This document shows positions 26,593-38,800 of a DNA stretch of 64,000 nt, one piece after another; the first letter of the stretch is position 1, and each line of letters starts with the position of its first letter. Source of the DNA: Wuchereria bancrofti (Eukaryota; Nematoda; Chromadorea; Rhabditida; Onchocercidae); contig SSBO01000012.1 in NCBI GenBank assembly GCA_005281725.1, positions 9,337,099-9,401,098 on the forward strand, read 5' to 3'. The position numbers were made by a program, and so were the translations under genes. Under the pieces are notes generated by a model. The model was not told the DNA's origin. It searched no databases and was given only the letters and a program-made list of their open reading frames with translations.

Positions 26593-28167
26593 TTATTGTG
26601 GTGATAATCGTTTTCGTTGTTGAGAATAATGTTTGGTCCGATGATTGATACGTATATGTTGAACCAAATCAGCAGTTAATCGAAATATGCTACCACATAT
26701 AGCACAACAATTTTGATTTAGTACGTTAAGTGATGTAAAATTTGGATTCAGCATTGTATTCATCAAGTAATCTAAAATATTAACAATTTTTTTTAAAAAA
26801 AAACTTTATCAATATTTAAAAATATTGTTTAAAATTTCTTGTATATTCTAGCAATCAAATATTACTTCAATTTTGACAAATATTACAATTGTTCTTATAT
26901 TCTATTCAATCTTTCCCCAGGACAATAATAAATTAGAAAAACTTTTTTTTTAAAAAAAATGAAAGAAGAATGAGAGTGTAGTAAATTTTTATTTTTGATA
27001 TTGAATAATCAATACAAACCTGTATTAAGAAGAATGATAATCGATTAAAAATTATTATTACTATTAAAATTTACTAAGATTATGTTCCTAGAATTTTATG
27101 TGAAATTAAAAAAAATTTACCATATATTAATTGGTTTAAATTAAATAGTGTTGATCATTTCTATAATTAAAATTAATAGAAATTGTAAAAAGACTAAAGA
27201 TATATTAGACTTTTAATTTTATAATAATTTCCTCTTTTCTTCTTTTTTCCAGTTATAATATGAAAAAATATTTCTTTTCCTGAACTTTTTTAATTTGAAA
27301 AAATAAATTTAAATCGTTTTTTTTTGTAATTAAATCTTTAAATGATTCAAATAAACAAAGGTAGAAAATATGAATTGTTTACTAGGTAACAGCGTAATAT
27401 TGAATCGAAAACTCATTTCTGTATTTTGCTTTTGTTGCATTCCTTTTGTATAATTAAAATGAATAGGTGTTGTAATATATGGTTGCATCAAACTTGCATA
27501 ATTCTGCAATTAAATATTTAATTATTAATTTGTAATTTTAATTTGTTTTTTAAGTTTTTGTAAATAAGAACTTAACATTCATTTAGATTCATTCTATTTC
27601 AAATTTCGATGTCAAATATAATCTAAAATCAATTTAATTTTGTTCCAAAAGATATATACACATTTATTTATTTACATTGTTAATATTACATTATTTACTT
27701 CTTAATTATACTCGTCAAATAAAAGTAATAAATAATAAAGAATGCTGGATATTTGCATGAAAATGCTGAAATAGTTTAATATTAATAAAATATTGATAAC
27801 ACAAATGATTTAATTCAATTTTTAAATTGAATTTTATGTAAAAAAAAGATATGTAGAAATTTTTTATTCTCTTTTTTTCTAATTGACCAATTAATGATTA
27901 TAAAATCCGGAATTAATTCTGGAACGATAAGTGATAAAATTTTTAATTCTAGAACGATAAGTAATAAAATTTCTAAGGAAAAGTGATAAAAATATTTAAA
28001 AATGATAAGTGATCAAAAGCGTATTTTATAACAACCTGGAAAATGTGGTCATTTTGAAAATTAACTGAACATGTATTTTTATTATTACTGGTGACATTAT
28101 AGCAATCATCCAAAGCGGGATTCCATATGCGACACTTTTTTGTTATCACCTCATCATTATTCGCCAT
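26593..28167 (-). CDS. Small protein with one C2H2 zinc finger, 3 exons, ~143 aa
   Basis: Probable DNA-binding or regulatory protein. Exons 28167-28036, 27503-27383 and 26771-26593 join in phases 0 and 1 to give about 143 residues. Near the C-terminus is a single finger, CAICGSIFRLTADLVQHIRINH (Cys-x2-Cys-x12-His-x4-His, split here by position: Cys107, Cys110, His123, His128), followed by a basic tail rich in Arg, Lys and His. The finger core FRLTADLVQHIR is reminiscent of the last finger of PRDM8/ZNF488, which reads like FRMTSDLV-HMR, but this is only a short-motif resemblance. The N-terminal half is low-complexity and unrecognised. The frame is open upstream of the ATG to an acceptor at 28200, so an additional 5' exon cannot be excluded. 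Confidence 0.7.
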
Positions 28168-28199
28168 AACGATGAAATTAACAATAGAATTGTTCCTGA

Positions 28200-30476
28200 A
28201 ATATTATGCGCAATATATTTTTTTTCAAAAAATATTATATTAATATAAACATGCAATTTTTGTGAGAAAATTCAATGATTTCAACAAATTTTGCCAAGTA
28301 TCCTTCATTAATTTTATCGAAAATACTAATTTTTTTTCAAACATCTTTCATTTCATTTATATAATTAATTTTTTTTTTACAAACGATCTATTTAATGGAA
28401 TTCATCAAACAGTAAATTAGAATGCATGTAATTCAGAAGGTAAGTTATGAGCAGTATGACAGTTTTTTTTTTTGTTTTTATGCATTAAAAAATTCTTTTT
28501 TAAAAATGAAATTACAAAAATAGTTTTAATTTATAATAATTAAAAGTTTAATTTGTGATAATGGTCTTGTTAATTTCTAAAAACATGTAAGATATCAATG
28601 TTGAAATATTATAACAAAATTTGTAGATGAAATTTTTCCTTTTTTTTTCTTTTTAAAAACAAAGAAAAGGAATTAAGCAAAATAAGCAATCCGTGAAACA
28701 GTAAAAATTATTAAATATATAACGGAAAAGGATTAAGTTTGTATTTATTTGAGAAAGTGTTATATCATCAAACAAGACGAACTAGTAGGATATATCCAGA
28801 TAATTATGCAAACGAAGAGGAGGCTTATTAATAGATAGCAAAAACAGGCATAGCAAACATGATCGAGAAAGGTGTTTAATATTCATGAGCAATGGATGAT
28901 TTAATTTTGTCACATTTCTTTCCAGTTTAGAATATTGGCAAGCTAATGAAGCATATGAAATTAAATATTTTGTGGCGATACAATGATGCTAGTAATAATA
29001 CTTTGTGTTTTTAGAAAATAAATATTTGAATTTAAATAAGTAATTTACTTTATAATATTTCTAACGAAGAAATTTCTCAATTTTTTATGAATACGGAAAT
29101 TTTAAATTATGCGATTATTTAACATAAATTATTGTTAGTGTAAAATTTGAAAATTACAAAACATTCAAAAATTGCAAATAAAGTTTTAAAATTTATGTTA
29201 GATATCTAGGGTATTAATTTTGTAAAATAAATAATCAAAGATAATAGCAATTCTTAAAGCAACAAATTATTTACATTGGATAATTAGCTTAATGAGTAAT
29301 GAAAATACATAATATACAATTCAAGAAAGCATTATCTCTTCTCTTTCTCTCTCTGTCTCTGTGGAATAACATCAAAGGCAAGGAGCCGCAAATAAATGTG
29401 GTACATATCTGCTTATCACTTATTTTATCAATGCATACAATTTTATTTTTCAAAATTTTTTTTTATTTAACAAATTAAAAAGAAAATACTAAACTGATAA
29501 AAAAGATTAGGAGAGGAAAATTTTGGATGAATGAATACATTTAATAAACTTTAATAAACTTCGTGTCAACACTTTTATATTCTGTCCATGTAAACAAGAA
29601 ATGAATATATCTGACTCAAATCATATTTCATCCTTTTAACAAACTGTCTATAGCTGTCAATTCCATTTACACCCGTTACTTCATTTCCAAATTCACTCTG
29701 AAATTTTGCATACCAAATACAAATCACATGGGAATATCGGGGAAGCATTCATCCGTTCTATTTCACATATCGTGCGTTTTGATTATTTCAAGCCTCAATG
29801 ATTTTAAAAGAAAAAAATCTGCAACTTTTTTTATTCCTTTTTTTTTAGCCTAAATTTGATAAATGTGAACATTAATTGTTTGTTTAGGAAATGAAGTCGT
29901 CAAAATATAATTTAGAATGTATGTAAGTATATCTGATTTAATCATTCTATTTACAAAAAAAAAAGGATATGGTGCATTGTCCCTGTGATCATATTTCGAT
30001 GTTTACGTCAATGATTTACAAGCACGGTTCACTTCTGAATATGTCAGAATTTTAAAAAATGATAAATAATAAATAGTGAAATTACGAACAAAACATCTCT
30101 TAAGCAAAAATTTCAAACAGTATTTTTGATACCCATCGAGCACTAGTCGGAAATCCATGTTAGTGCACACAAAAGAAATGCAAATTTAAAAAAAAAATTT
30201 TATCACTCTTCAAAAATCATGGAAAAAAAATAAAATATGAAATCTCATGTAAATCAGAAAAAAAATCAATAATCACATCAATTCATTATACTGCCAAAGT
30301 AAAACAAAAGGATATGAATTAAAGGGTTTTACAAATTCTCCATCGTGCAGGAAAAACATGAGCAGTAAATCATACGAAAAGCCTGATATGTTTTTAATCA
30401 TTTTTTTCTTTTTTTTTTTGGATTGTTGAGATATAAATCAATGTGAACCATTATTTAATAACACTTGATTATCTCA
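28200..30476. other. AT-rich spacer between the zinc-finger gene and NUP35
   Basis: About 2.3 kb. No exon was supported. The part near 29540-30470 is less AT-extreme and probably includes the NUP35 3' UTR. Several T and A homopolymers are present. Confidence 0.45.
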
Positions 30477-33115
30477 TTATGAAACAAAGCTCCATAGTTT
30501 ATCCAAAAATCCATGAGATTTTTCTGGTTCCTTTTCATCATCAACCTGCAAAACATGCTTAAATTTCGTCATATTCACTTACAAAATATTTTTAAAATAA
30601 TTATGCTTAAATTTTAACCTATAACAGCACTTCCCGCATCCCTTTCTGCCATTCGCAAATAAAATAAGGTATCGATAATGTATCAAAATATATGGACAAA
30701 AAGTTACTATCTTTGAGGATAACAGTAGCCAACCAGTTGCCCAATTTTACGATGAAATTAATTACAGAGTCACATAGCAACTAAGTACGAAAGTGATAAC
30801 AGAGCAACGGTTTCTACTACAGACATGAAGGGATGTTTGACAAGTAACGCAAAAAAAAGTTAAAAAAATAAACATTTAGGTGAAGTAAGATTTAAGGCAA
30901 CTTACCCGGTAATAATTATCTACTGCATTGAAAGAAGCACGTAAAGAACGAATTCCTCCACGAACAGGTGATGCAATTAATGAAGGATTGAAACTTGTAT
31001 CCAGTGGACATGAGGGTGTAATTGTTGACGGGTCATTTTCACAAAAAAAGGATACTTCCGACAAAATAGACCCACTACGGCTGAGCTGATTACTATTTTC
31101 ACTATTTGTTTGTGAAAATATGTTCAAATAATCATCATCCTCTAAATTCACCAACTCCTGCAAACAGTACAATATAATGATAATGAAAATAATTCAGACT
31201 ATTGAGAAGCAGGAATAAGACCTCGTCAAAGACCTAAATGTGATATACAATAGAGATATCCAAAGTAAAAATGAACAATGAACTTTTTACTTCATTATCA
31301 ACTGGAACTACTCCTAAGCGCAACCGACCATCCATAATTTGTCCATTTCGAGAAAGAGCTTGCTGGGCATGAATTGGTGAAGCATAACGTATAAACATCC
31401 AATTGCCTTCTCTAGGAAACTGAATAAGAATTTTATGATAATACTTTAATGCTTAAAGATTGAAATACAAAGTTAATGTTAAAAATAAAATAAAATAATA
31501 GAAACAAAAATGAGAAGTACTCGATGAGCCACGACTGTTCCATGTCGTGTAAATAATTTAAGGACATTTGTTGCATCTTCACGAGAAAAACCAAACACAG
31601 TAACCCAGTGCGCAGCAATTTCTTGTCTAAACTGATATATAAACATTCAAAGCTTGCACACAATTACTACTGAATAAGAAGAGTCAAATTCTTATCATTT
31701 TACTAGGATTTAGTTCGACACATAAAGAACAACGAATTACTGTGTCTGAAGATCCAACATGCTTGACAAGTTCGCAGATGAAGTTAAATCTCTGGGTAGG
31801 AGATTTGAAGGAAGTAGTTCCTCCCTCATAGAACGAAGAGGAGGATCTGAAGAAAGATAAACAAGCTATAATTAAAAAGTGAAGATGGAATAAGGAGAAA
31901 TATGTTGATAAAAACGCCATAAAAATGGTGAAACCTATTAAAGAGACATAATTCAGCAAGTATTACCTAAAGAAGTTCTGATTAACAACAAAACTTCTCA
32001 ATTTTTCAGCAAAACTAATCACTAATAAAGATTTCTCGAAGTCTCAAACTGAAAATTATGAAAAAGAGAAAAAAAAAGTACCAACGGGGACATCTGATCC
32101 TACTGAAGATAACTTATCCAAATCAGTATCCATATGAAAATCTTCATATAGACCGCCTAAACTGATATTTTTCGTTTGTGTCAAAGCTGGTGACCAGTGA
32201 ACACTTTTGTTGGTTTGAGAACCTAGAAACATCATTTACAACAATTTCAATTTTGCCTACCCGGGATGAAATTTTGCCTAAATGAGCTTGCAAGACATGA
32301 GAAAGTTGCTTTTCTGCACTTACAGTAACGAGTTAGAATAACCTAACCTGTTATTGTTATCACAAAAGAAAGCAAATCTCCATGTCTTACAAGTTACATT
32401 ATTTTCCACAAATGCCCGCATTTGTAACAGATATAGATTCCATATGCTCCCACAACTGCATGATGGAAATCAAAAATATAAATCTGAAGCATACAATCAC
32501 AAACTTAACTGCTAAATTATTTATTTAAGTAATAGTTTGCTAACCCTCCAATAATATGAAATAATGCTTAAATAAATATTTCAAAAGTGAAAATGTATCA
32601 TTCTTTGATTCGACTAAATCGACAAAACAGGTATCCATGAAAATTGAAAATATATCATTCACCATTTTGATAAAATCAATAAAACATATAATCACGAAGA
32701 TGCGAAAAAAAAAGGAAAATACAAAGTCAAGTTAGAAATAATTACTGTTCTTCGAAGATGAGGTTAACGTATCTTGTTCCATTGTCCGCTTTTCTGAACT
32801 GTCATCTGCAATTAGGTTAACTTATTGAAATTTCCCATCAAATCACTCAGAAGATGCGAATAACTTCAGAAAATCTTGTTTTCAAAACTAAATTCTGGAC
32901 AAACACAGATTTTAGCATTATCTACAAACTGAAAAATGTTGCCTTTTAGGGAAAATAAAATTAATCATACCGAAAGACATAATTAAACTTCGACGTCTAC
33001 TATGAGAACCAAAGAGGAAACTTGGTGCTGAATGTTGTGAAGAGAATGTTCCAGTATTACTACTAGATAATCGACCAGAATCCGAAAACAACGAAACTTC
33101 AGAATCCGCTATCAT
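30477..33115 (-). CDS. npp-19: Nucleoporin NUP35/Nup53, 8 exons, 335 aa
   Basis: Structural nucleoporin of the inner ring of the nuclear pore, acting in pore assembly and membrane binding. Exons: 33115-32971, 32805-32746, 32222-32082, 31846-31741, 31626-31521, 31419-31291, 31157-30906, 30545-30477; all phases close. The MPPN/RRM-like domain covers about residues 155-230 (WVTVFGFSREDA, then GNWMFIRYASP-AQQAL). Upstream are Ser-rich low-complexity segments and a PPLRSMREEL stretch typical of the family. The protein ends in an amphipathic GFLDKLWSFVS (325-335), matching the C-terminal membrane-binding helix of Nup53. Human NUP35 is 326 aa, so this is full length. The start lies 8 bases after a TTTTCAG acceptor. 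At exon 5 the second of two nearby acceptors is the one that keeps phase. Confidence 0.95.
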
Positions 33116-33123
33116 TGTAAACT

Positions 33124-33130
33124 CTGAAAA
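33124..33130 (-). promoter_or_regulatory. Probable trans-splice acceptor for NUP35
   Basis: Minus-strand ATTTTCAG, ending next to 33123, lies 8 bases upstream of the initiator at 33115. This is the usual nematode acceptor consensus placed just before a start codon. Confidence 0.55.
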
Positions 33131-33828
33131 TCAAATTCTCATATATATAAATATTTAACGAAAAGATATATTTCAAACTAACGAGTACATTCATCTTCTT
33201 GTTTTTGCTCTTTTTTCCTTCACTTATTAAAACTTGCTTTATTTCACTAAATTATTAAGTGAGTGCAAGAACAAGACAAATACAAAAAAATCGATGAAGG
33301 TAGGTAATCAGAACAAATCCCAATACCGCTTACCCACTCATTAGCCTACCCCCATACCGTTTAACCACACAATGTAATCCATACACAAACCAAAACCAAA
33401 CGGAAGTATTGCAATTCAAACATGAACCAATTAGGAGAGGAATGTTGGGAAATGTTGAAATTAGAGTGGAAATAATTTTGATTAATAGAATATGTCTAAC
33501 AAAAGTTAATAATGTTCATTTAACATCCAAAAAAATTCCAAAAAAGAAATAATCAAAACTGAAATAATGTTGCCACTAAAAAGAATTAAAGCACCAATCT
33601 TCAAAACAAACAAAAATAAAAATGAAAAAAAAAATGAGTGAGACAGTTGGCATATAAAAAGAACCAATACGGCAAGTAAAAAAAGAATTAAAAAGAGAGG
33701 AAAGTCTCGGATGGTATTTGAATAATTTTTTTTCTCATAATTATGCAAACTTTATTTTGATAAGTTGAATATTGCTAGTTATACTAGATGCGTCAGCAAT
33801 TGTTTTTCATCGAATTAACGAATTAATG
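33131..33828. other. Spacer upstream of NUP35
   Basis: About 0.7 kb with A-rich low-complexity DNA and no supported exon. It could hold the NUP35 promoter, or an intercistronic region if the upstream orphan and NUP35 were co-transcribed. Confidence 0.4.
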
Positions 33829-34633
33829 TCATTTTGATTTACTTGTAGTATTGTTGATAGTTTTATCAGTTTTTGGATTTTTTAATTCTCCTTCAAATAC
33901 TAGAAGACTAGTCTGAGATTTCATTGGAGAGAGAGAGAGAAAAAGGAGAGGAGGAGAAAGAAAGAAAAAAAGAGAAATTCACTGGAAATTTGTAAAAAAA
34001 AATTGGAAATGAATGAGTGAAACATTACATTGTCATCTGCTATTTCGAATTTCTAATTTCATTAATTATCATACATTGATAATTTTAGCTTATCATGCTA
34101 TTGATATTAGTTCTTTATTGTGTGCCATTAATTTTAGTGATTACTCATTCTTCCTTTTTTCTATCATATGTTTACTAATTTTTATCATTATTTAACTCAC
34201 TCTTTTATCAATATCATTTCTTATCTTACTTTCTCTCTCTCGATTACTATTATCTATCCTATGGTGGTATATTTTTCAAATATTCTCAATCTTACTTTGA
34301 TTTTTTCAGTCCTAGCAATTTTTTTTGTTTTGTTTTTTCTACTACTTTCATTATTTTCATAAATTTTTGATGTTTTTTTTCTTTTTTTTTCGCAAATGAC
34401 TCCAGTATTGTTACTAACAAAATGTTATCTCGAAAAAATGATGGATAGTTTGACAATGTCACTATAGCATGTTCTACTGAATAATTTGAAACGGAAACGG
34501 AAGCAGTCGGTGATATTTTTTGTTCATTTCGTAATAAAACTTGAAATTTTCCGGACTCTTCATCCGCTAATTGATAGATTCTTTTTGCATTTTGACGATA
34601 CATAATATATATCTCGTATTCATATTTTTCCAT
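33829..34633 (-). CDS. Hypothetical two-exon orphan, 100 aa
   Basis: Not recognised. Exon 34633-34415 (73 codons, beginning MEKYEYEIYIMYRQNAKRIY) and exon 33912-33829 (27 codons plus stop, ending TTSKSK) join in phase 0, with donor GTAACA and acceptor AATCTCAG across a 502-base intron. The first exon has a balanced, charged composition unlike the low-complexity frames around it, and its ATG directly follows a CTTTTTTGAG acceptor-like site. No signal peptide, membrane segment or domain is visible. The first exon could alternatively read through its donor to give a Lys-rich 113-residue end from the same ATG. It could also be an unlinked exon of a gene I did not assemble. Confidence 0.35.
33924..33941 (+). 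repeat. (GA)n microsatellite
   Basis: A short GAGAGA run is followed by an A/G-rich purine tract to about 33975, inside the intron proposed for the orphan gene. Confidence 0.8.
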
Positions 34634-35813
34634 CTCAAAAAAGAAAAAAATCCTTACCGTTATTGATAAAATAATTTCCACAGAAATAATGGTAATTAAT
34701 AAATTAATAATAATAATAAATTAGTTAATTAACAAATTAATAATAAAACATCACCTGTATAGGTGACATTAAACACTTAAGTAAAAATGTTAGTCAATTT
34801 AATCCAACAGTATTAATTACTTTAGTATCGTACTATAATAGTAGCGATGTATATTGCTATGAATAATTCAAAGAAAATAATAAATTTTATATTTGATTAC
34901 TAAACAGGCTAACAGGAACAGATATTTTGATAAATTATATATCCGTGAAATTTGATGAGTAAAGAGCAATGCAAAAGGTACAATACATTGTTACTATTAC
35001 ATTGTTAATTATTTGATATATTCATTTATATTAATCGATTGTTATGTTTCGTACGCAATGTAATGTCCGAGGTGCTAACGATAAATTGAATTATATATCA
35101 TTCATGAAGAAATTGAATTCAGTTAAAAATAGGTAAACAGTAGTATTATTCATTGATTCTGGTTATACAAACGTTTTATTCCAGTATTTCGAGAACCCGC
35201 ATGAAAAACATTGCTTAATATAAGAGAAAAAAGAGAAACAGCTACATTTTTATTTTTTCATTTTCTTTGTTTTTGAAATGATGACAACTCTTCTTTAATA
35301 ACTATTAGTGACAATTATTGATAACTTTTTGATTAATATAAGATGATATTGATAGTAAATAAATATTTGAAAAGGCTTCAAATGATTAAATCTTGTAAAA
35401 TTTTATACCTAATACATAGCTAATTTAGAACAGTAAACTGATTAAAATTTTTTGAATTTAAAACTTCATTTTTGAACATTGATAGAAGCAGTCTTTTTTA
35501 AAGAAATTTGTAATTTTCAAAGGAATTCAACCAATTAAGAAATTCAAACGTGCCATAATGATGCAATTAATATTTTTGGAAAAAAATGACAATCATTCAA
35601 ATTGAAATTTATGCAAAAAAAGAATTGCAAAATTTTTGTAAAAATAATTCACTTTCTTTCTTATATGTTTTTTTTTTGAGTTCATTTAATTTTGATAATT
35701 CATAGATCGCAATGTTAAACAATAAGAAGCTTTAGCTATAGCAAATCGAATAATATTATATTATCAAATTTATAAATCATATTTATCATTTGAACTTTTT
35801 GTTCCTATTGTTG
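34634..35813. other. Myosin 3' flank
   Basis: About 1.2 kb of very AT-rich DNA between the myosin stop codon and the orphan. No exon was supported. It presumably contains the myosin 3' UTR. Confidence 0.45.
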
Positions 35814-38800
35814 CTAATGTTGTTGTGTTGTTATTGTTGTTGATGTTCCTGTTGTATTTGTTCCTGATATACTTCCTGATACACGCGTTTTACTTTCTAA
35901 CATAGCAACATCTGCTTCTATTTCTGATTGTTCTGCAACTAACAAATCAATAATTTGTCATTAATTTGTTCAAATAATTTTACAATTGTTTACAAAAATG
36001 TTAAACAATAAATTTGAGAACTAGAACCTTTACGAATATGGTATATGGAAAATGAACGTATAACACGTGTAGTTTCATTGCTTTTCATTACGTGTTTTTT
36101 TCAATTAATGTGAAATCTCACGTTTTAAAAGTTCAATTTCACGATATTGTCTGCGTATTTTTGTTTTTAAGCTTGCATTTTCATCACGTAATGATTCTAA
36201 TTCAGCAAGTGCCATACGAGATTGATGTTCCCATGTTTCTCCATAAACACCCTGTGATTTATTGATATTTTCAAGATGATTGACCTATAAAAATATAATT
36301 GTATAATATAGAAAAAAAAAAAAAAGGAAAGCGAAAATTATAATTATGTTTGAATGATCATTTTTTCAAATTAATTAATGTTTTTTGCACAAATTATCAA
36401 CTCATATCATAAGTCATTCGCATCATATTTATCTATCAAAAATTTTACAACATTTGATTGATTTAAAAAAAAGAGATTTAATAATATTTATTATTTTAAG
36501 TTTTTACTTGTGCCAAAACTCGACTAAGTTGTGATGTTTTAATAGTAAGTTCTTTTTGTAACTCTTCAATTGCTTGTTCTTCCCCTGCGTCTCGTTTTTT
36601 AACTTCATTTATACGTGATAATGCATCCATTTTTAATCTCATTTTTCTTCTGCAATAGAATATAAACAGAAATGAAGATATTACAAGGCGTAATTGAATT
36701 AATTAATTACTACAAAACTGAATTGATACAACAAGAAGATTAGTTAACGTAATACTAAATTAATATTACAACGATTGAATTTATAAGATAATAAATGGTT
36801 GAATTAATTAAACCAATATTACAAGATTGAATTAATATTACAAGATGATGGATGATTAAATTGATTAATTAATTAATTAGTTAATTAATTAAAATAAACC
36901 TTTCTTCTAGAATTTCCGTTTGCCCGTCTTTTACCGCTTTTTCATACTTGTCTCGCATATGTTCCAATTCATTTTGTGTTTTCTTCAATCGTAACTCATA
37001 TTCATGACTTTTTCGTTCTTCATCCTTTAATGATTGTTCCAATTCCTTCACGGAAATATCCATTGTACGAATTTTTTGCGATAACATATCTCTTTCCTCA
37101 AATAAAACTATTTCAAGGAAAAGTTTGAAAGCAAAAATTATGAGTTACTAATTACTATCATCATCAAAATATTGAAGATGACAGATTGAAATGCTATCAG
37201 AAAGCTATAATACTAACAATGCGATCAACACTAAAACATTTTATGTAATTATTGATAAGAAAGATTATGATTTGTTTGAAACTATTAAAAAATACAAGTG
37301 ATGAATTAAAAAGTCGCAAACGATCAACTAATTAGAAATGTTGATAAATAATTATTACAGAAAATCAACCAACACTTTAGAATGATTTGATCATTGTCTA
37401 AGAGGTAATAATATTTTTAATATGTTAATGAACTTTGAACTTACTTTTTCATTTTCTGCTAATGTTGTCTTATACACTTCAATTTCTCGTTTCAACATTT
37501 GTACATCGGTATGTGCGGAAACAATTTGTCTTTCTAACTGTGAAATTTTTCGTTCATTAGCAAATTGATTTTGTGATGAACTTCTTGACAGATTATATAG
37601 ATCACCCTGGAAATATTCATTTTTGAATTTTATGAAGTAAAATATTGGAATTCAAATTCAACAACCACACAATTTAATCAGTTTTATAATTGCTAAATTC
37701 AATTATCATTCATTTATCACTCACCGCATAATAACTTAGTGAAAATGTGGAAGGACTACGAAATCCAGAAGAGAATTTATTTTCTGGCTCAACCGTTCGT
37801 CTGCTTAATGTACGAATTGATCCAATGGAACCAATTGAACTGGAAGAGTACTGTCGACTACCCAAACGACTTTGTCTACCACCAGATACTAAAATAAGTA
37901 CAATTTTAGAAATTATTCATCTATTAAGAGAATATATAAATAATTAAGAAGTCTTTGTAAATTTGAAAAAAGGAAAGCATAAAAAATTATTAAAGAATAT
38001 AACATTACTTTTTTAAAATAATTCTTGATTAAATATCAAATTTGCTCCTTTTATTAGCCAACGATGATGATTTAATCATCGTTTTATAATCATTTTATAA
38101 AGTAATAGAATTAATTGTTAATTAAGAGTAGCACACATACTAACTTGCTGCTTTCTAATCAATCAATGCCATATTTCACTTTGTATCACACATTGGACGT
38201 ATGAAGTTAAAAAAAGCAAACAGTCAAACAGTAATGATTTAATTCAATAAATCTCTTACCATAATCTGATTCAACGGAAGATTCTCGTTCTTTTTCAGAA
38301 TATTCAAGTTTCATTTTTTGTGTTTTATTTTCTGATTCCAGTCTTAAAATTTGCATGTAAGTTATGATAATTTTATGGATCAAATTGATTAATCAAAAAT
38401 TTATTTCATTTGTTAACGTTTTCGGAAAGATATCAGTCTGAAATATCAATCATGTAAGAAATTAGTATACGATGCCAGCATTACATTAATTGCGTGCAAG
38501 AATGATATTTCTAAATTATTGTAATAAATAAGGAATTTTAAAAAATTTAGCAAAATTTACTTTTGATAAGCTTTTTTCAATTCATCTAAACGATTCTGCA
38601 ATTCATCCTTTGATCGTTTGTGAATTTTTTTCATCTCAGTAATATTTGTTTCGGATTCCTTAATTGTCTGATCTAATTTCTTTTCCAATCTTCGAATTTC
38701 TCTATCTTTCTCACGACAATTTTCCTTCTAAAATTGCATAATTTGGGAAAGAAATTAGAAAAAAATTGAAAGACTCACTAATATTTCCCTAACATTAACT

